A stretch of DNA of 64,000 nucleotides from Lichenostomus cassidix (taxonomy: Eukaryota > Chordata > Aves > Passeriformes > Meliphagidae): the NCBI GenBank assembly GCA_008360975.2, contig CM039182.1, positions 46,016,491-46,080,490 on the forward strand. The letters run 5' to 3'. Shown here piece after piece: positions 26,401 through 38,800 of this stretch; position 1 is the first letter of the stretch; each line of letters begins with the position of its first letter. The notes beneath the pieces are model-generated. The model worked only from the letters and a program-made list of their open reading frames with translations, searched no databases and was not told the origin of the DNA. Made by a program: the position numbers and the translations under genes.

Positions 26401-26753
26401 AGGAGCTGCGAAGGCTACAGCGTTTAGCGGCGGGCCGCGGGAGCCGCTCGGCGGGCCGGGCTCGGGGAGGAGCAGCGCGGCCCCGGGAGCTGCCCGGGCT
26501 GCTCCCCAGCCCTTCGGCCGAGCCCCGAGCGTGCCGAGCGCAGGGAGCCCCGAGGGGAGAGGCAGCCCCGGAGCTGGGTGGGGTGGGGAGGAGGGAGCCC
26601 TTTCGGGGGGCAGCGGCCCCGGGGAGCGGCTGGCTGCGGCTGCGGCTGCGGAGCGAGAGGGAGGCGAGGGGAGCTGGGCGGCCCCCGCCGGGCGGGCAGC
26701 CGGGGAGCAGAGCCCCGCCGCGGAGTTCCCGGCGGACAGCCTCCGGTCCCTCG

Positions 26754-26791
26754 CTCTCTCCCTTTCCTTCCTTCCCTCCTTCCCTCTCCCC
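26754..26791 (+). repeat. Pure polypyrimidine tract 1 in the promoter island
   Basis: These are 38 consecutive C/T bases, a mix of CCTT and CCCT units, in the BMPER CpG island. A second tract of similar length lies about 156 bp downstream. Such tracts can form triplex DNA or bind CT-element factors; that is general knowledge and not shown here. Confidence 0.85.
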
Positions 26792-26947
26792 GCTCGCTGG
26801 CTGCCGGCAAAACCTGCCCGCGGCACGAAGGGCACCGGCGCAAGCGGGGGACGAGCCCGCCGGAGGCAGCCGGCGCCGCCGCGCTCTGCCCAGGTACCCC
26901 GGCCCTGTCCGAGGATCCACGTTTCCTCCCCTGCTACTCGTCTTTTA

Positions 26948-26984
26948 CCTTTTCCTCCTCTTCTTCTTTCCTCCTCTTCTCCTC
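26948..26984 (+). repeat. Pure polypyrimidine tract 2 in the promoter island
   Basis: These are 37 consecutive C/T bases built from TCC and TTC units, just upstream of the GC box. If transcribed, this would lie in the 5' leader or upstream promoter of BMPER. Confidence 0.85.
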
Positions 26985-26994
26985 GATCCCTTTC

Positions 26995-27003
26995 CCCCGC
27001 CCC
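26995..27003 (+). promoter_or_regulatory. GC box (Sp1/KLF-type site)
   Basis: CCCCGCCCC is an exact GC-box core about 500 bp upstream of the BMPER start codon, at the 3' edge of a pyrimidine tract. GC boxes are common in CpG islands, so function is inferred from position only. Confidence 0.5.
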
Positions 27004-27208
27004 TCCCGGCGAGCGGCCGCGGGCGCAGCCCCCCGACGCCGCTGCCGGGCCGGGCGGTGCTCGGCGGGGCCAGGAGGGAGTGGCCGGGCATCTCCCGGCA
27101 GGGAAACGGGGTCTGGGGCTGGCAGCCTGTCTGTGCGTGTGTGCGCCGGGGGGGAGGGAGGCATGGGGGCCGGGGGGTGCCGGAGGAGGGACTATGGGGA
27201 GAGGAAGG

Positions 27209-27214
27209 TATAAG
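27209..27214 (+). promoter_or_regulatory. BMPER: TATAAG, possible weak TATA box of BMPER
   Basis: TATAAG stands out within an otherwise GC-rich island. A start about 30 bp downstream, near 27240, would give a leader of roughly 265 nt with at most one upstream ATG (27242). CpG-island promoters usually work without a TATA box and have dispersed starts, so this is only a candidate. Confidence 0.25.
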
Positions 27215-27505
27215 AAGGGATGCGGGTAGGGAAGGGGGGTGATGGAAAGAGGGGGTGCGGGGCCGAGGGGCAGGCGCTGACAGCCGCTTTCCCCGCACCC
27301 GCAGTCCCCTCCCCCGGTGCCGCCGTGGGGTGGGACTCCCCGGCGGGCCGCGGTCTCCCGTCCTGCTCCCACCCCCCCGCCGCTGCCCGGCGCCGGGGGT
27401 CGGTGCTGGGGCGGGCGTGCCGGGGGTGGGCGGGCTCCGACACCCGACGGCGCGTCCCGGACGCTGCCCCGCAGCCGGCGGGTGGGCAGCGGCACCCCCG
27501 GGACG

Positions 27506-27620
27506 ATGCCGCGGCTCGGCGGGGGCTGGCCGACGGCCCCGCGCCTCTCCCCGGCCTCCGCCGCCGTCCTGCTGGGCGTGCTGTGCCTGCCCGGGGCTCC
27601 TGCCTCCTCGCTGCTCACAG
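27506..27620 (+). CDS. BMPER: BMPER coding exon 1: signal peptide
   Basis: This exon encodes residues 1-38 plus the first base of codon 39. The start is the first in-frame ATG; no other in-frame ATG occurs in the upstream open stretch. Its context is ACGATGC, with A at -3. The product has an N-terminal arginine (R3), a hydrophobic core AAVLLGVLCL (residues 19-28), and an A31-P-A33 motif suggesting signal-peptidase cleavage before S34. It ends SSLLTG, which aligns with the end of the mammalian signal region (SSFLTG). The donor is CACAG|GTACGG at 27621, leaving phase 1. The sequence before that point is GC-rich and unlike the mammalian N-terminus, as is usual for signal peptides. A start in a different upstream exon by alternative splicing cannot be excluded. 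Confidence 0.9.
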
Positions 27621-28419
27621 GTACGGCGGGGCGCGGGGCCCACCTGCCGGGTGGCATTGCGCGGGTAGGGCGCCCGAGGTGTAACCGCGTGGGTTGGGGC
27701 AGGTGAGCACAGTGGCCGTACCTCTCTCCCCCAAAAAAACGGTTTTCGTGTTCTTTTTCTCCCCCCTCCCCATGCTCTCTGCTTCCCCTCGAGGGTTTTT
27801 TTTCCTGAGATCTGGGGCATGGAGGGAAACGCTGAATCAAATTCTAAAGCGAGCGAGGAGCCATTAGACTTTGAGGAATGTTTCCAACATGACAGAATAC
27901 CGGCTAATCAGCTCCAGGGCCGTAAAGGGTTTTCTAATTTGATTCCGTTTGACAGCCTGCTAATTTTGACTCATTTGCCAAGTGGTTGCCGTGCATTAAA
28001 AGGATGCTTGGTTTAGGGCTTGTACTGTGCTCCTGGTCCAAGCTGTCAGAGTGCAATGGACAGCTGATTGCAGAGAGCTCTGGATCTATCGTTATAGACG
28101 TATCCTGCTTTGCATGGAGTACTCGTTATGCTCCACACGTCATCTGAGAGAAGAAAAAGCGTCCTTCTTTGCTACAACTGGGGCACAAAGAAAGTCTAGG
28201 TTTGTGCGGCAATGAAAGGCCACTCATTTCCCTGTTCTCTTTAGAATCTTGCAGAAGCGCTGAACATCCTTGCCTGCTTAAATTGGGCAAATTCAGGCAG
28301 GATTTAAAATCGAGGGCTAGGAATGGAGCAAGAGTTAAAGGTGTGATGAGGACAGTTTCCAAAACTGTCAGGGTGAAATGAAATATGCTAGTATTTTAAA
28401 ATTTTTATTTCTATTTCAG
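27621..28419 (+). other. BMPER: BMPER intron 1 (799 bp)
   Basis: This is a short intron bounded by CACAG|GTACGG and TATTTCAG|GA. The first 80 bases are the end of the CpG island and the rest is ordinary sequence. I see no repeat or further exon in it. Confidence 0.93.
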
Positions 28420-28505
28420 GATCGGTTGCAAAATGTGAAAATGAAGGGGAAATTCTGCAGATACCTTTTATCACAGACAACCCTTGTATAATGTGTATTT
28501 GCCTG
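28420..28505 (+). CDS. BMPER: BMPER coding exon 2: first half of VWC domain 1
   Basis: This exon encodes residues 39-67, from the split glycine codon through [11 protein letters not shown] to NPCIMCICL. It supplies the first four of the ten VWC1 cysteines (C44, C61, C64, C66). In crossveinless-2 proteins the segment just before the first VWC1 cysteine acts as a clip on the BMP ligand; this is known for the family and not shown here. The acceptor is TATTTCAG|GA at 28417-28419 and the donor is CTG|GTAAGT at 28506, both close to consensus. The exon ends on a codon boundary. Relative to my recollection of the human protein the changes are conservative, with isoleucine for valine at residues 50 and 65. 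Confidence 0.96.
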
Positions 28506-28567
28506 GTAAGTTTGTATTTCAGCTAGTAAGAACATTGAGAGGTGTACTAAACGTAATTGCACAGAGC

Positions 28568-28580
28568 GGGGGGGGGGGGG
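28568..28580 (+). repeat. G13 homopolymer, 63 bp after BMPER exon 2
   Basis: A run of 13 G close to the exon 2 donor. Its length is likely to vary between individuals or assemblies. Confidence 0.85.
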
Positions 28581-30680
28581 AATGTTTCACATAATCAAAT
28601 CTTGGGTGACTCTGTTGCCTTTATGTAACACAAGGTTATCTCAGAGCTGAGCTAATGGAAAGTAACCCAATACATGATCTGGCGATCATTTCTTTGACTT
28701 TAGAACCCGGGCACAAAGTTGTGCATGACTTTATTTCATGGCATTGTGAAACTGCGTTTACCATGTGAATCTGGGGGGAGAGCTGCTTTCACAGAGTTGG
28801 GGGTGCAACCAGAAGTCTTCGCTTGTAGCTCAGCAAAGAGAAGGAAAGGTAAGGTTTGGAAACATTGCTGCTGCTGCTTTGAGCTCCCACATGCTCCCTG
28901 TCACAATCCCAGGGGGTGAGGAGCTCCACGAGGGTGCAAGGTGAAGGCAGCAGTGTGACTGTGTGTGCTGCAATAACATGACAGTGAAAGCACAAGGGAT
29001 GCTTTCGTCAGAGTGCTTTGCCTGCCATACTGGGAATTCAGTGGTTAACAATGGTGCTAACTGATACACATTTGGGGGAGAAACATTCCGCTTCCTTGTC
29101 GTTCTGCTTCGGAGTTAAGCGTTTTTGGGAGCAGTTCAGTTGGACAAGCCAAGGCTTAGTAGTTATTGTAAAACAGTCATTCTAAATAAAACTTCCTATG
29201 ATATTTTTAAAAGAAAGCCATAAACGTTAATTTGCTGTTGAATGCGAAGAAAAGTATAGACTAGAAAGCTCTGTGTTTTACATTTTGGAATTTACAGAGT
29301 AGCTGAATGTACAGAATGTGTTCTACTTTAGGATTGAAATATCAACACACCCTCTCCCCGTCATACTATTGCTATTATTATTATTATAAATCTATAAAAG
29401 ATGTAAAGAATTATTTCAGACGGCAATTTTGGCAACTGTAGGACCAAGATCGTCTTGAGCCTCTCCAGGTTGATACCTGTTGCTGCACTGAGTTCTGTAG
29501 ATTTTAAGTGAGACTCACTGTTAACTTTTTGGGTAATATTGATAAAGAATATTATGTTATTGATTTCTTATGAGTAGAGTCAGATGGGAAAAAGAGGAGC
29601 ATGGGATGTGGCGAGTAAAGAAATCAAAGGGAAAACAAAAAAGAGACGAAGCTGTGTTTTATCATGGATCACCTTCCCAAATATGTCTGCCACCACTTTT
29701 GCTAATGGAAGCTGGTGTTAACCAGCGAGGAAGCAATTTATCTGCAAAGGAGCAGAAGTTCAGTCTTGGGCATCAGGGCAATAATGCATGAGGGTAAAAC
29801 ACTTGTATTTATAGATCTCTCTAGACCTTGGCTTTATTAAATCAATGAGCACCCTTTTAGTGCATGAGCATGAAGAACTGCAAAAAGCATTGGATGTAAG
29901 AACTCTAAATCCCTGTGGTTTGCAGGGCTTACTTTAGTGAAATGGCAACTGAGGGCATTTGGCTCGCTTCTGTGCCAGGAGAACACTACGTTTTATTAAG
30001 TGCGCAGATGCCTAGTGAGTTACTGCAGTTACCTGCCCTGGCGACACTCTGTTTTATTTCTGCCAAAGGATAAAGCAATCTCTGTTTCTTGAGCTGGAAG
30101 CTGGGAGACTTGGTAGAAGAGAAGGAAACCAGTCTGGAGGTACTGGCTTTAACTCTGTGCAACATCCAAAGCATTGACTTATTGGACAGCCCGTTGCTGA
30201 AATCTTTGTTTAGGCCTGCCACAAGGGAAAAGATCAATTTTGAAAGGTCTGGGGAGAGCAGAAACAAAAGAAACAATGGGCTGATTTGTGACCAGGAGGG
30301 AAGAGAAAACCAGATTGCCTTACATTCAACTAGAAATATTGATTGTTTAATAACAATTCAGTGAGGAACTTTCTCTGGAAGAGTGATCACACTCTTCAAG
30401 GGCAAACCTGAAGATGTTCATACTGTTAGAAGGGAGCAATTAAAAAGAAAACTTGATCAGCTGTTACAGAAAGGAAGCAATTGCTCTTTAGGAGAGGACA
30501 GAAAATTCAACAGAGGGCACATGTATTAAAAACACCAGTAAAGAGAGTCCCTGAAATTGCAGATTGGATTATGGCATGTCTTCCTTAGTGGGGATGCATT
30601 TCCATGACTACAGGTTGCCATAAATAACAACAGTTACGGAAATCTGAACAGCTCTGGCATGAAGAGGAATATCTAAATAA

Positions 30681-30836
30681 CCCTGGATGCCCCAACCCTG
30701 GCAGTGTCCAAGGCCAGGCTGGATGGGGTCCTGACCAATCCGATCTAGTGGTTGGCGTCCCTGTCCATGGTGGGGGTTTTGGAACTAGGTGAACTTTAGG
30801 GTCCTTCTTAATCCAAACCATTCCATGATTCCATGA
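30681..30836 (+). mobile_element. CR1 LINE 3' tail in BMPER intron 2
   Basis: CCCTGGCAGTGTCCAAGGCC, AGGCTGGATGGGGTCCTGAC and the terminal CCATTCCATGATTCCATGAC are the standard CR1 3' end in sense orientation. It is 5'-truncated. Confidence 0.85.
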
Positions 30837-32788
30837 CCTCCCTTCCAGGACTTTGCCCGTCTCGCAAATGAGAGGACACAGAATTGAAATACAGGAACTG
30901 AATGATCAGGTGTTGGACAGAACTTTGCAGATTGTCCTGTGGAGCATGTGGATGCATCCTAGCAAGAGGGAAAGAGAGAGGCAGCCTAAGCAAAATGATC
31001 TCTGGCTTTGCCTTAACAGCCTAAATTGTTTTGTAGGGTAAACCAGCAGGTAGTATTCTAGGAACAAATGTGGTAAAAATTGGAAGCTCATGGATTATGA
31101 GTATGCAATAATGAAACAAAGACTGCAAAGAGCAATCACAAAAACAATTTCTTTTACACCACTGGAAAGTCTTGGTAGGTAGACCAAAATGAAAAGTTGT
31201 CTTTTCTCATTGATATAACAGAGACAGGGTGGACTGATCATCATGGCAGGAATGTGAGCAGAAACAATGCAGATAGATCACAGACTGCTGTCTGGGGGCA
31301 CTGCTTTGGTGGAAGCTTCTGGTTCTTGTTGTAGAGTTTTATTGGTAGCATAAACCCCCAAATCTTGAATACAAGAGGGATGCTGGTGGGGATCTCCTAA
31401 AGATAGCCAAGTTTAGCTACCAAGCCAGATCTGTTCATTCTTGAGCACCTGCTCTAACATGTGAAAGGAGAAGTTGTGGGTATATGGGAGTTCACATGGA
31501 AGGTCATGTGCTGCAGGTTTCATATGTGGTGTGTAGTAAGCCATTTGCTTATGGAATGTAGACAATGCTTTCTAATAAAATTGCACTGCACTCATAATGA
31601 AATAGCTCTGCTTTGGATGTCCCTACTTGTCAAAATGAAATGTGTTGGAGTGTGTGGAAGAGCTCTGATGCTTGCCTTTAATACAAGGAAACAGGTAGGA
31701 CCAGGGGTGTGTAGGTGTGTCTGTGTCCATATACACTGTAGTGCTCTGCGTGCAAGAACAATCAGCAGAGTAAGCCACTGTGGGTAAAATCTCAAGTTCC
31801 CTAATTTGTAATTTATATGTCTCTACTTAATGGTCTTAATAATGCCATAAAAATGGTAATTTTTAATATCTCTAAGACAATAGTTTCAATGTGAGCTTTT
31901 ACAATTACCACACTTTAGCAATGGTATAAATGGTATGAGTGAATTTGATCCTCAAAGAACTAGTCATTAATTACAGCTGACTGCAAGAAATGGCCATTTT
32001 ATTTTTGTCCTTTCAGAGGAAAACATCAAAGTCAAAGAACAGAATGTGGTTTATCCACAAGGAATTTCTTGTAGGACTGTGATGAAAGCTCAGGTCTCCT
32101 AACTCCTGGTCTAATGGTTTGACTACAAAGACGTCCCTTTTCACTTCATGCACTTCCACTTTACAAGTGGATGTGGGTGATACAGTCACAATCTGAACAT
32201 ACATTTCTCTGACAACAGGCAGGCTGCACAGATGCCAGGCTTTTTGTGTGTCAGCTCTCCTGAGCTGCTTCTGAGGTGTGGATGGCCAAAAGACAAATTA
32301 AAGCCGTCTTCATAATCCAGAGGTTTGGGAGAGTGTGCTTTATGTCTTGCCATTGCTATCTGCAAAATACTGTTAGAGCCATTGTGCTTTGGTGTGCTGC
32401 CCAATTCCACTCCGAGTATCTTGTGGCTCTGCATCTCCAAGGAAATGCACTGTCTTTGGAAAGCTAACATCCTACCTTGCTTTCCATAGGATTTGAGATA
32501 CTGGAAAAGGGCAAAGAAGGCTAAAGGCAACTTGAAGTAGCTGCTTTCAAATGTATTCACCTTATATACTGTTAAACACAGACACTGGAGAAAGTACTTA
32601 GAGCTGATGGGTAAAACAGATATATAGAAGTTGCAGTGGAAAATTGTTCTGATTGTGGCATGGCTGAGCATCCCTCTGCAACTCTGTTTATAGCTAAAGA
32701 CTTTTCTGATGAAAGGATGGGAAATGCTCTCATCTGCATTCATCATCAAGTTCTGTATCTTGATGATGAAGGTAAACAGTGAAAGGAA

Positions 32789-32815
32789 ATGCTGGATGTG
32801 ATGGGCATCCAGCAT
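32789..32815 (+). repeat. 10-bp perfect inverted repeat with 7-nt loop
   Basis: ATGCTGGATG (32789-32798) and CATCCAGCAT (32806-32815) are exact reverse complements around TGATGGG in BMPER intron 2. Confidence 0.85.
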
Positions 32816-35800
32816 GAATGGATGAAGAAAAACCCTATGAAGAAAAGATATTGTCAAAAAAAGGGAAACTATTATTTCAGATAATGATATGGCCCCTGAC
32901 AGTACAAAAAACAAGTGAGTGAACATATGATTGTGACATTATCTTATGCTTAATGGTCAATCGTAAAAGTATCTTAAGTGCTGCTGGCTTCTGAAATTCA
33001 AAGTAGTGAAACTGTGGGTTATGAAGCTGACTGAAAAAAATTTGTGTTTTAAAGAACTTGTCTGAATTGGCAGTGATGATTATAGGTAAAAATACATAGT
33101 TTTCATGGCATTCATAATGGAGTTATATTGATTCACTTTGAGAAATTGATTCCAGTTATTAAAAGCTTTATGACTGCAAGTGATTATAGCTACACTACCT
33201 AATGCAAAAATTATCTTCTAAAATTATCCTCCCACATCTGTGGAAAAATGATTTTTTTTTTAATCCATAGGAGCAGTTTGCACATCTTGTGCAGTTTGAG
33301 GAGCCCAAACATGTTGTGTATGACAATTTCAGATCTTTCTGTTTTAGATGTGAAATTTTTGCGCTGAAGGTAGTGGAGGCATAAGTAAATTTCTGTTAGT
33401 AGAACCAAACAAGAATTCTTCAATAGGAAAGTTTACCACACTTTGTTAAGTTTGGGACTTCTTGGATATTGAGGATTACAAAATGTTGGGGGAAAACGCT
33501 ATTAACCCCCTCAGACTACCGAGGGAATTTTTGATTAGATTTCTTTTATATGAGTGTCAGCATTCAAAACAGGCATGGAATATTTAAGTTCAGCTCTGGT
33601 ACAAGTACGGTAAATGATCAAATACAGGAGAGTTTTTGTTGGTACAGCTTTTTGGCTGGAAGGTATCTAACACTCAAAATAGAAGTAGGCTCACAACTGA
33701 TATTATGGCATTTGCTTTCAAGAAATACATGCTTCAACGTACACGTGGAAAAGACATAAAAATGCTACAGTCCGTCGGAAATAGGTGAAACGAGAGCCTG
33801 TGCATAATTATAGGGCGAGAATGTAAAAGAGCACAGAATTAACTTAGTCTGAGTTAAAGTTCTGAGTGTTGAGTTTTTTGAAGGTGAGATGAGCTCAGCA
33901 GTGACAACGATGACAGGTGGTGGTGCCAGCAGTGGTGTGGAGAGCCGTGTCATTTCATGCTCATTTGTCATCGTCTCCATGGACCCTGAACACCTTGCCA
34001 GAAGTAAGCAGAGATCCAAGAATAATGTATCCATTGGCCAGTGGTGTATGTAGTTTCAAAATTAATGCACCAAAAATGCCAGCTGAAAAGGACAGGGTAG
34101 AAGTGAGGAACTGCAAGGAAATAGATAAGTATACCTTAGCTAATGGTGGCCTTGACATTGCAAGAGGTTTTAGAATTTTTTTGAAGAGAATGAATGATTT
34201 CAGTTTTTGTATGGTTTTTGTGGGGAGAAAAGGTCTTTTATTATCTTTTTTTTTTTCCAACATACTTTAGAACAAAGTGAGCTGTGTCAAGAAACAGCTG
34301 ATAAAAGCCAGTAGTGATCTTGACAAACCACATCTAAACCAGAGCCATTTCCCCCCACCTTTTCTCCTCCCCCCTTCCCTCATTCTTGTGCCTCAAACTT
34401 GCCAGTTGCACCTGAGGAGTGGTAATCATATGTCTCAACCTTTTATCACCTAAATCCAGACCAGAGGGAAGTAAATGTGAGCCAGAATGGGTAACCAAGT
34501 GTTGGAAATCTGAGAAAAGTTTGGAGACAGGAGCTCAGGAAACTAGAAATCAGAGCTTTGATTGCCATAAGTTTTATTCAGCACGAAACATCATTCTGTA
34601 GTTTAAATTTCCGCTTTTAAATCCAAAAGCATAGTGTAGAATTTGACCTTTGCTCATAAAAAATTACGTTAAATTTGTCATTATAAGACCTAGTGTTCTG
34701 CCTAGCCTGAACTAATAAATTGGCGAAACCAAGTGCAAGCAAACCAAAAAACAGAAATAATTTTGACATTAGTTCCCTCCTGCATGCACGCACCCCAAGC
34801 CAAAAAGAAGCCCAATCCTAAAAAGCATGTCCTCATTGCAGACCAAAGCAAAAAAGCTACGAGATGTGCTGGGATTCTTTACCTAAAGCTGAGCTGATTT
34901 CTGTGGCACAGAGTACAAGTTAAAAGCACATAGCTAGCCTGAGAGCAAGTGTTTGACACATGTTCAGTGAAGATGGCTGTGTTCTAGTACATGAGGATTC
35001 AATTGTTGTTGCGTCAAGGTATAATGCAGCCCAGATGACTTTTAGTGGAGTAGTGCATATTAAAAAACAACAAAAAAAAATCATCAAACAATTCTTTCAT
35101 ACCTATTTTATTTAATTTAATTTCGATAGTTTACATACATCAACTACAGAGTCTACCAAGACTGCATCTTCTTTCAATTTAAATATTCTTGGTCTTTATT
35201 ACTGTATAATACAATCAGCTTTCTCTTCACCCACAAAAATAATAAACAGAGAGACAAAAAAGCCTGTGATACAGTAGTATACTGATAGTTTTCACCCCCA
35301 TGTTACTCCGAAAGAGAATGTTTTTCTGATCGGTGCAGGAAGGATTCCTGAAACACAAACATGCTCCAACATGATGAAAGTTTTATTAGTTTTTTCCAAT
35401 TACAGATGTATATGCCATCTCTTAAATGAAAAAACCCAACACCCCCCACCCAAAAAACAAACCCTGAAAACAAAAAGCAGACATAACGCCATGTCTGGTG
35501 CAGCAGGGTGTCCCATATGTGCTTTGTCATAGAAACTAAAGAAATGTATGTATGAATATGTGTGTACATAGATTTAGTATATATATTTATATATATAAAA
35601 ATGAGGTCTTGCAAGAGAGAAGTGACTTGGATCAAGACCCAGGGCTGGTTAATTGCTTTGGTAGGCTCTGCTGAAGGATGATTCTGGCAGTTTCAGCTGT
35701 ACTTGTTCTTAATTCATGCAAAACACCATGAGACAAGACTTTGACCTGCCTGAGAATGAAACACAAACTCATTACAGCAGGGCATGGTTACTCTGGCTTG

Positions 35801-38800
35801 ATCCTTAAAGTTTTCATCAGGAGTTCTGAGGAAGGTTCAAGTCAGTTTAGTCCCATATACAGGTATGCCCACCCTGGTCAAGCAGTGCCACATCCAACAT
35901 CTCATCTAATTTCCTCCTCTGGGGAATGAGCATGGGTTGTTTAGCTGTTTGTTGCCTCTGTTCCATCTGGACCTTTTGAAGTCCACTTTCTGCACTTCAT
36001 ATCCAAGAGCTGCCTCAGACTGTGGCAGATGCCTGCACAGGTATGTTGGCCTTCAGGTCACTAAGCTTTGTCGTGACAGTGAGTTTGGGGATGTGGTACA
36101 CAGTCATGTGTAACAGCTTACGATGAAGCCTTTCGGGAAATCTGCAGGCTGGGAGAAGCTATTTCATGTTGTTCTCAGACCACATGGGATAGTGAAGAGT
36201 TCACTACTTGCACATTTCTAACATAGTCAGCTGCACTGAGCAAATACACATATGCACACAGTGCTGAACTGATTATAGGTCTTGGCAAAACCCTCCTGGA
36301 AGAGAGCTGGTGATATGTCACTGTAGCGATGATGAAGATCCAATCCATCAAGTATGAAAATGAGATTCTCTTTGGTGTAATTAAAGGATCAGATAACTCA
36401 AATACAAAAGAATATGTATAAATAATACATGGAAAAGTAAGAAGGGCACAAAAATGCCATAAACTAAATGGAAAAATGTAATATAACTTGCAAATGTCTT
36501 TGGAATGCGTCTACATTAAGTACAAAATGGATCAGTCTAAGTTAAGACTCTTTTTTATTGCCAATAAGAAAAACATTATTAAAGAGCTGGTCCAATATCA
36601 AAATGGCATTTTAAAAGCATACGGTTACCTGTATATAGTTTTTATTAGCTTTCAAGTTTCTTCCATTGAGTTGTTAACGGTCCTTTTAAGAATTATGGTC
36701 CTGTAAGAGAATGGCTCACAGTGTCAGTACTTCTGCTGTTCCGCTTTGTGCTGCTGTATAAAAATAGATATTTTTTCTCAACCAATATCTGGTTTTATTT
36801 CCCCATCATGTTTTAATGGAAAATTTTGAGGGAAGAAAAGTATTAAACAATGACCAAAAAAATCAAATGAAAGTACAGCCTTTTTATACTGAGCTTATGG
36901 TCAAATAAAAGGCCATTGTGAAGAAAAAAACCCAATATTACATAAAAGCTTTTACCTGTATTACTACTTTTAAAATGACTATCATACTGGTACTTGCTTA
37001 TAGTGTACCTAATAACTGCTGTGATTACTTCCTCTGAGGCCTCTTGGCCTCTTCATCTTATGCATTAACCTGCAGCTAAAAAATTCCTAGTCTGACTGTT
37101 TGTCCAATTGAGCTCTGTGCAGCGTTTTGCATCCAGCTGACTCAAGCGCTGAGCTTGGGGTCTGAGCTGACCTTGTGTGCTGACACCTGAATTTCATATA
37201 CTTCTTGTCTGTTTCTCCCATTTATTTATTAGATTTTTTTCCTGGCCTTTTTTCCCATTCCCCTTCTGTGTCTAGAATCCACTTGCTCTAGATAGTTGTC
37301 CATAATTGGGTGTTAAAGTAGGACTGTGTACCATCACCTCACTGAGAAAATAATGTGTCTTCATGCATTGTCTATGATTTGCATCGTTCTTACTTGTTTT
37401 GTCATCCATTCTACACATCAACCTCCTAGCTATACTTTTCATTTTCTGTATTGTATCCCAGATTTTTCAGAGAGGCAAGCATTGCACATGTGTGCTGTGA
37501 AGTGCTATGGCAAAAGGCAGTGCTGTGAAACAACATTAGAGCTGAGATATATTTGTTCTTGTGAGCACTAGGGATGGGAATGTGATAAAATGCCATTTGG
37601 AAAAACGATGCCAAAGACCTGATGTTTTTCCCTGGCAAATTGTGGTGCCTTTTTTGGTTTTTTTTGAGTCCCCATTTTAAGTAAACCTTTGCATGAACCT
37701 TCAATATTAGAGGCTGAATCAGGTCATCTTGAACTCTGCCTTAGAGCTCTGCTTACCTGGTGGCACTGCATTTTGCTCCAGAGCTGTTCTAGTTCACACA
37801 GGGTATCTGCAGTCAATCCCCTGGCAGCAGTGCAGCCTTAGGTGTGTGTAAACCTCAGCATGCAGTACTGAAACTTCCTCTAAGACTTGAGAAGTTGAAG
37901 ATTTGCACTTCTACTTCACACTGGAAAGCAGGTATTGCTCAGCCCTGGGCAGCTCAGGTGTGCTCAGTGTAACCCCAGGCTGCTCTGTTGGCTGCAGGAT
38001 CAGCTGCCCCTTTCTCCAGACAGCCATGGTTTGTCTCATCTCCTCTCTCATAGCTGAAGATCTTGCTTGAGGCATGGCAGCAGCACCTTGCACTCCTCCA
38101 TAACCAAGGGGATGCAAGCCAATATGTTGTGGAACCCTGTCCAGGAAAATCGGATTTCTGACAGCTCATAGGCTAGAAGTCTATATGTTTTGGATTGTGT
38201 TTTCTTGCTTGCCTTTTTTTTTTTTCTTTTTTTTTAATTTTATTTTTAAACTGCTCCTGACATGTTTATATTCAGTTATATTAAGCGGCTTTGATAGGAA
38301 ATGGAGTTTCCCCAAGGTTTGGAATCAACAAAATGTATTCTGATGGCCAGCTAGAGTCATGCACTTGCATCTGTTTTTCTGTTTTGTCTTAGGATTTATT
38401 AGTGGATGAAGGAAAACAGACCTTGCTTGTCCTGAGATTGTCTCCTTGTTCTTTTTTATGTCTGGATGTACAGTTGAGGTATGGTTTGGGAGAGATGGAG
38501 AAGAGCTGATAAATGACAGCTCTAGGGCTGTGTAGTGGTTATGATCTCATTGTGCCAGTTAGTGAAACATATTGAGGTTGTGTCACCCAGAAACCATTGG
38601 GGCAGGAAGGAGCCAGGCAGGGTGGCTGGGTTTGAGATAAGGCCTGTAAGACCTAAAATACTGATAAGAGCAGAAGGCTCTCCTGCCACAGGGAGGCTGT
38701 TGATCATTTGCTTGTGACAGAGAATATTTTTTTTTCCGTATATGACACTGCACAGATGATAATTTTCATATGTAGCACTTTACTCTTCTATCCAAACAGT

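Larger units (their letters stand above)
26420..27700 (+). promoter_or_regulatory. BMPER: CpG island covering the BMPER promoter, 5' UTR and exon 1
   Basis: From about 26420 the base composition jumps from AT-rich to strongly GC- and CpG-rich, and it falls back after about 27700, just past exon 1. It includes runs such as GCGGGCCGCGGGAGCCGC, a CCCCGCCCC GC box (26995-27003), and two pure pyrimidine tracts. This is the usual picture of a vertebrate CpG-island promoter. The transcription start cannot be fixed from sequence. No ATG occurs between 27245 and the start codon at 27506, which suits a leader starting in that interval. GCACCCGCAG at 27295-27304 could be an acceptor for an upstream non-coding exon. 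Long open frames through the island on both strands reflect the lack of AT-rich stop codons and are not genes. Confidence 0.85.

Noticed and set aside
26348..27242. Two overlapping + strand open frames of about 290 codons in the CpG island
   Set aside because: They overlap each other in different frames, are compositionally biased, and carry no domain; neither is in frame with a BMPER exon in a way that supports splicing.
27317..27505. In-frame extension upstream of the BMPER ATG beginning at GTG
   Set aside because: It contains no ATG. It would put a proline/arginine-rich segment before a good signal peptide, so the ATG at 27506 is preferred.
26395..27840. 481-codon open frame on the minus strand across the CpG island
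   Set aside because: The translation is P/R/G/A-rich, as expected from GC-rich DNA with few stop codons, and it lies antisense to the secure BMPER exon 1. No domain is seen.
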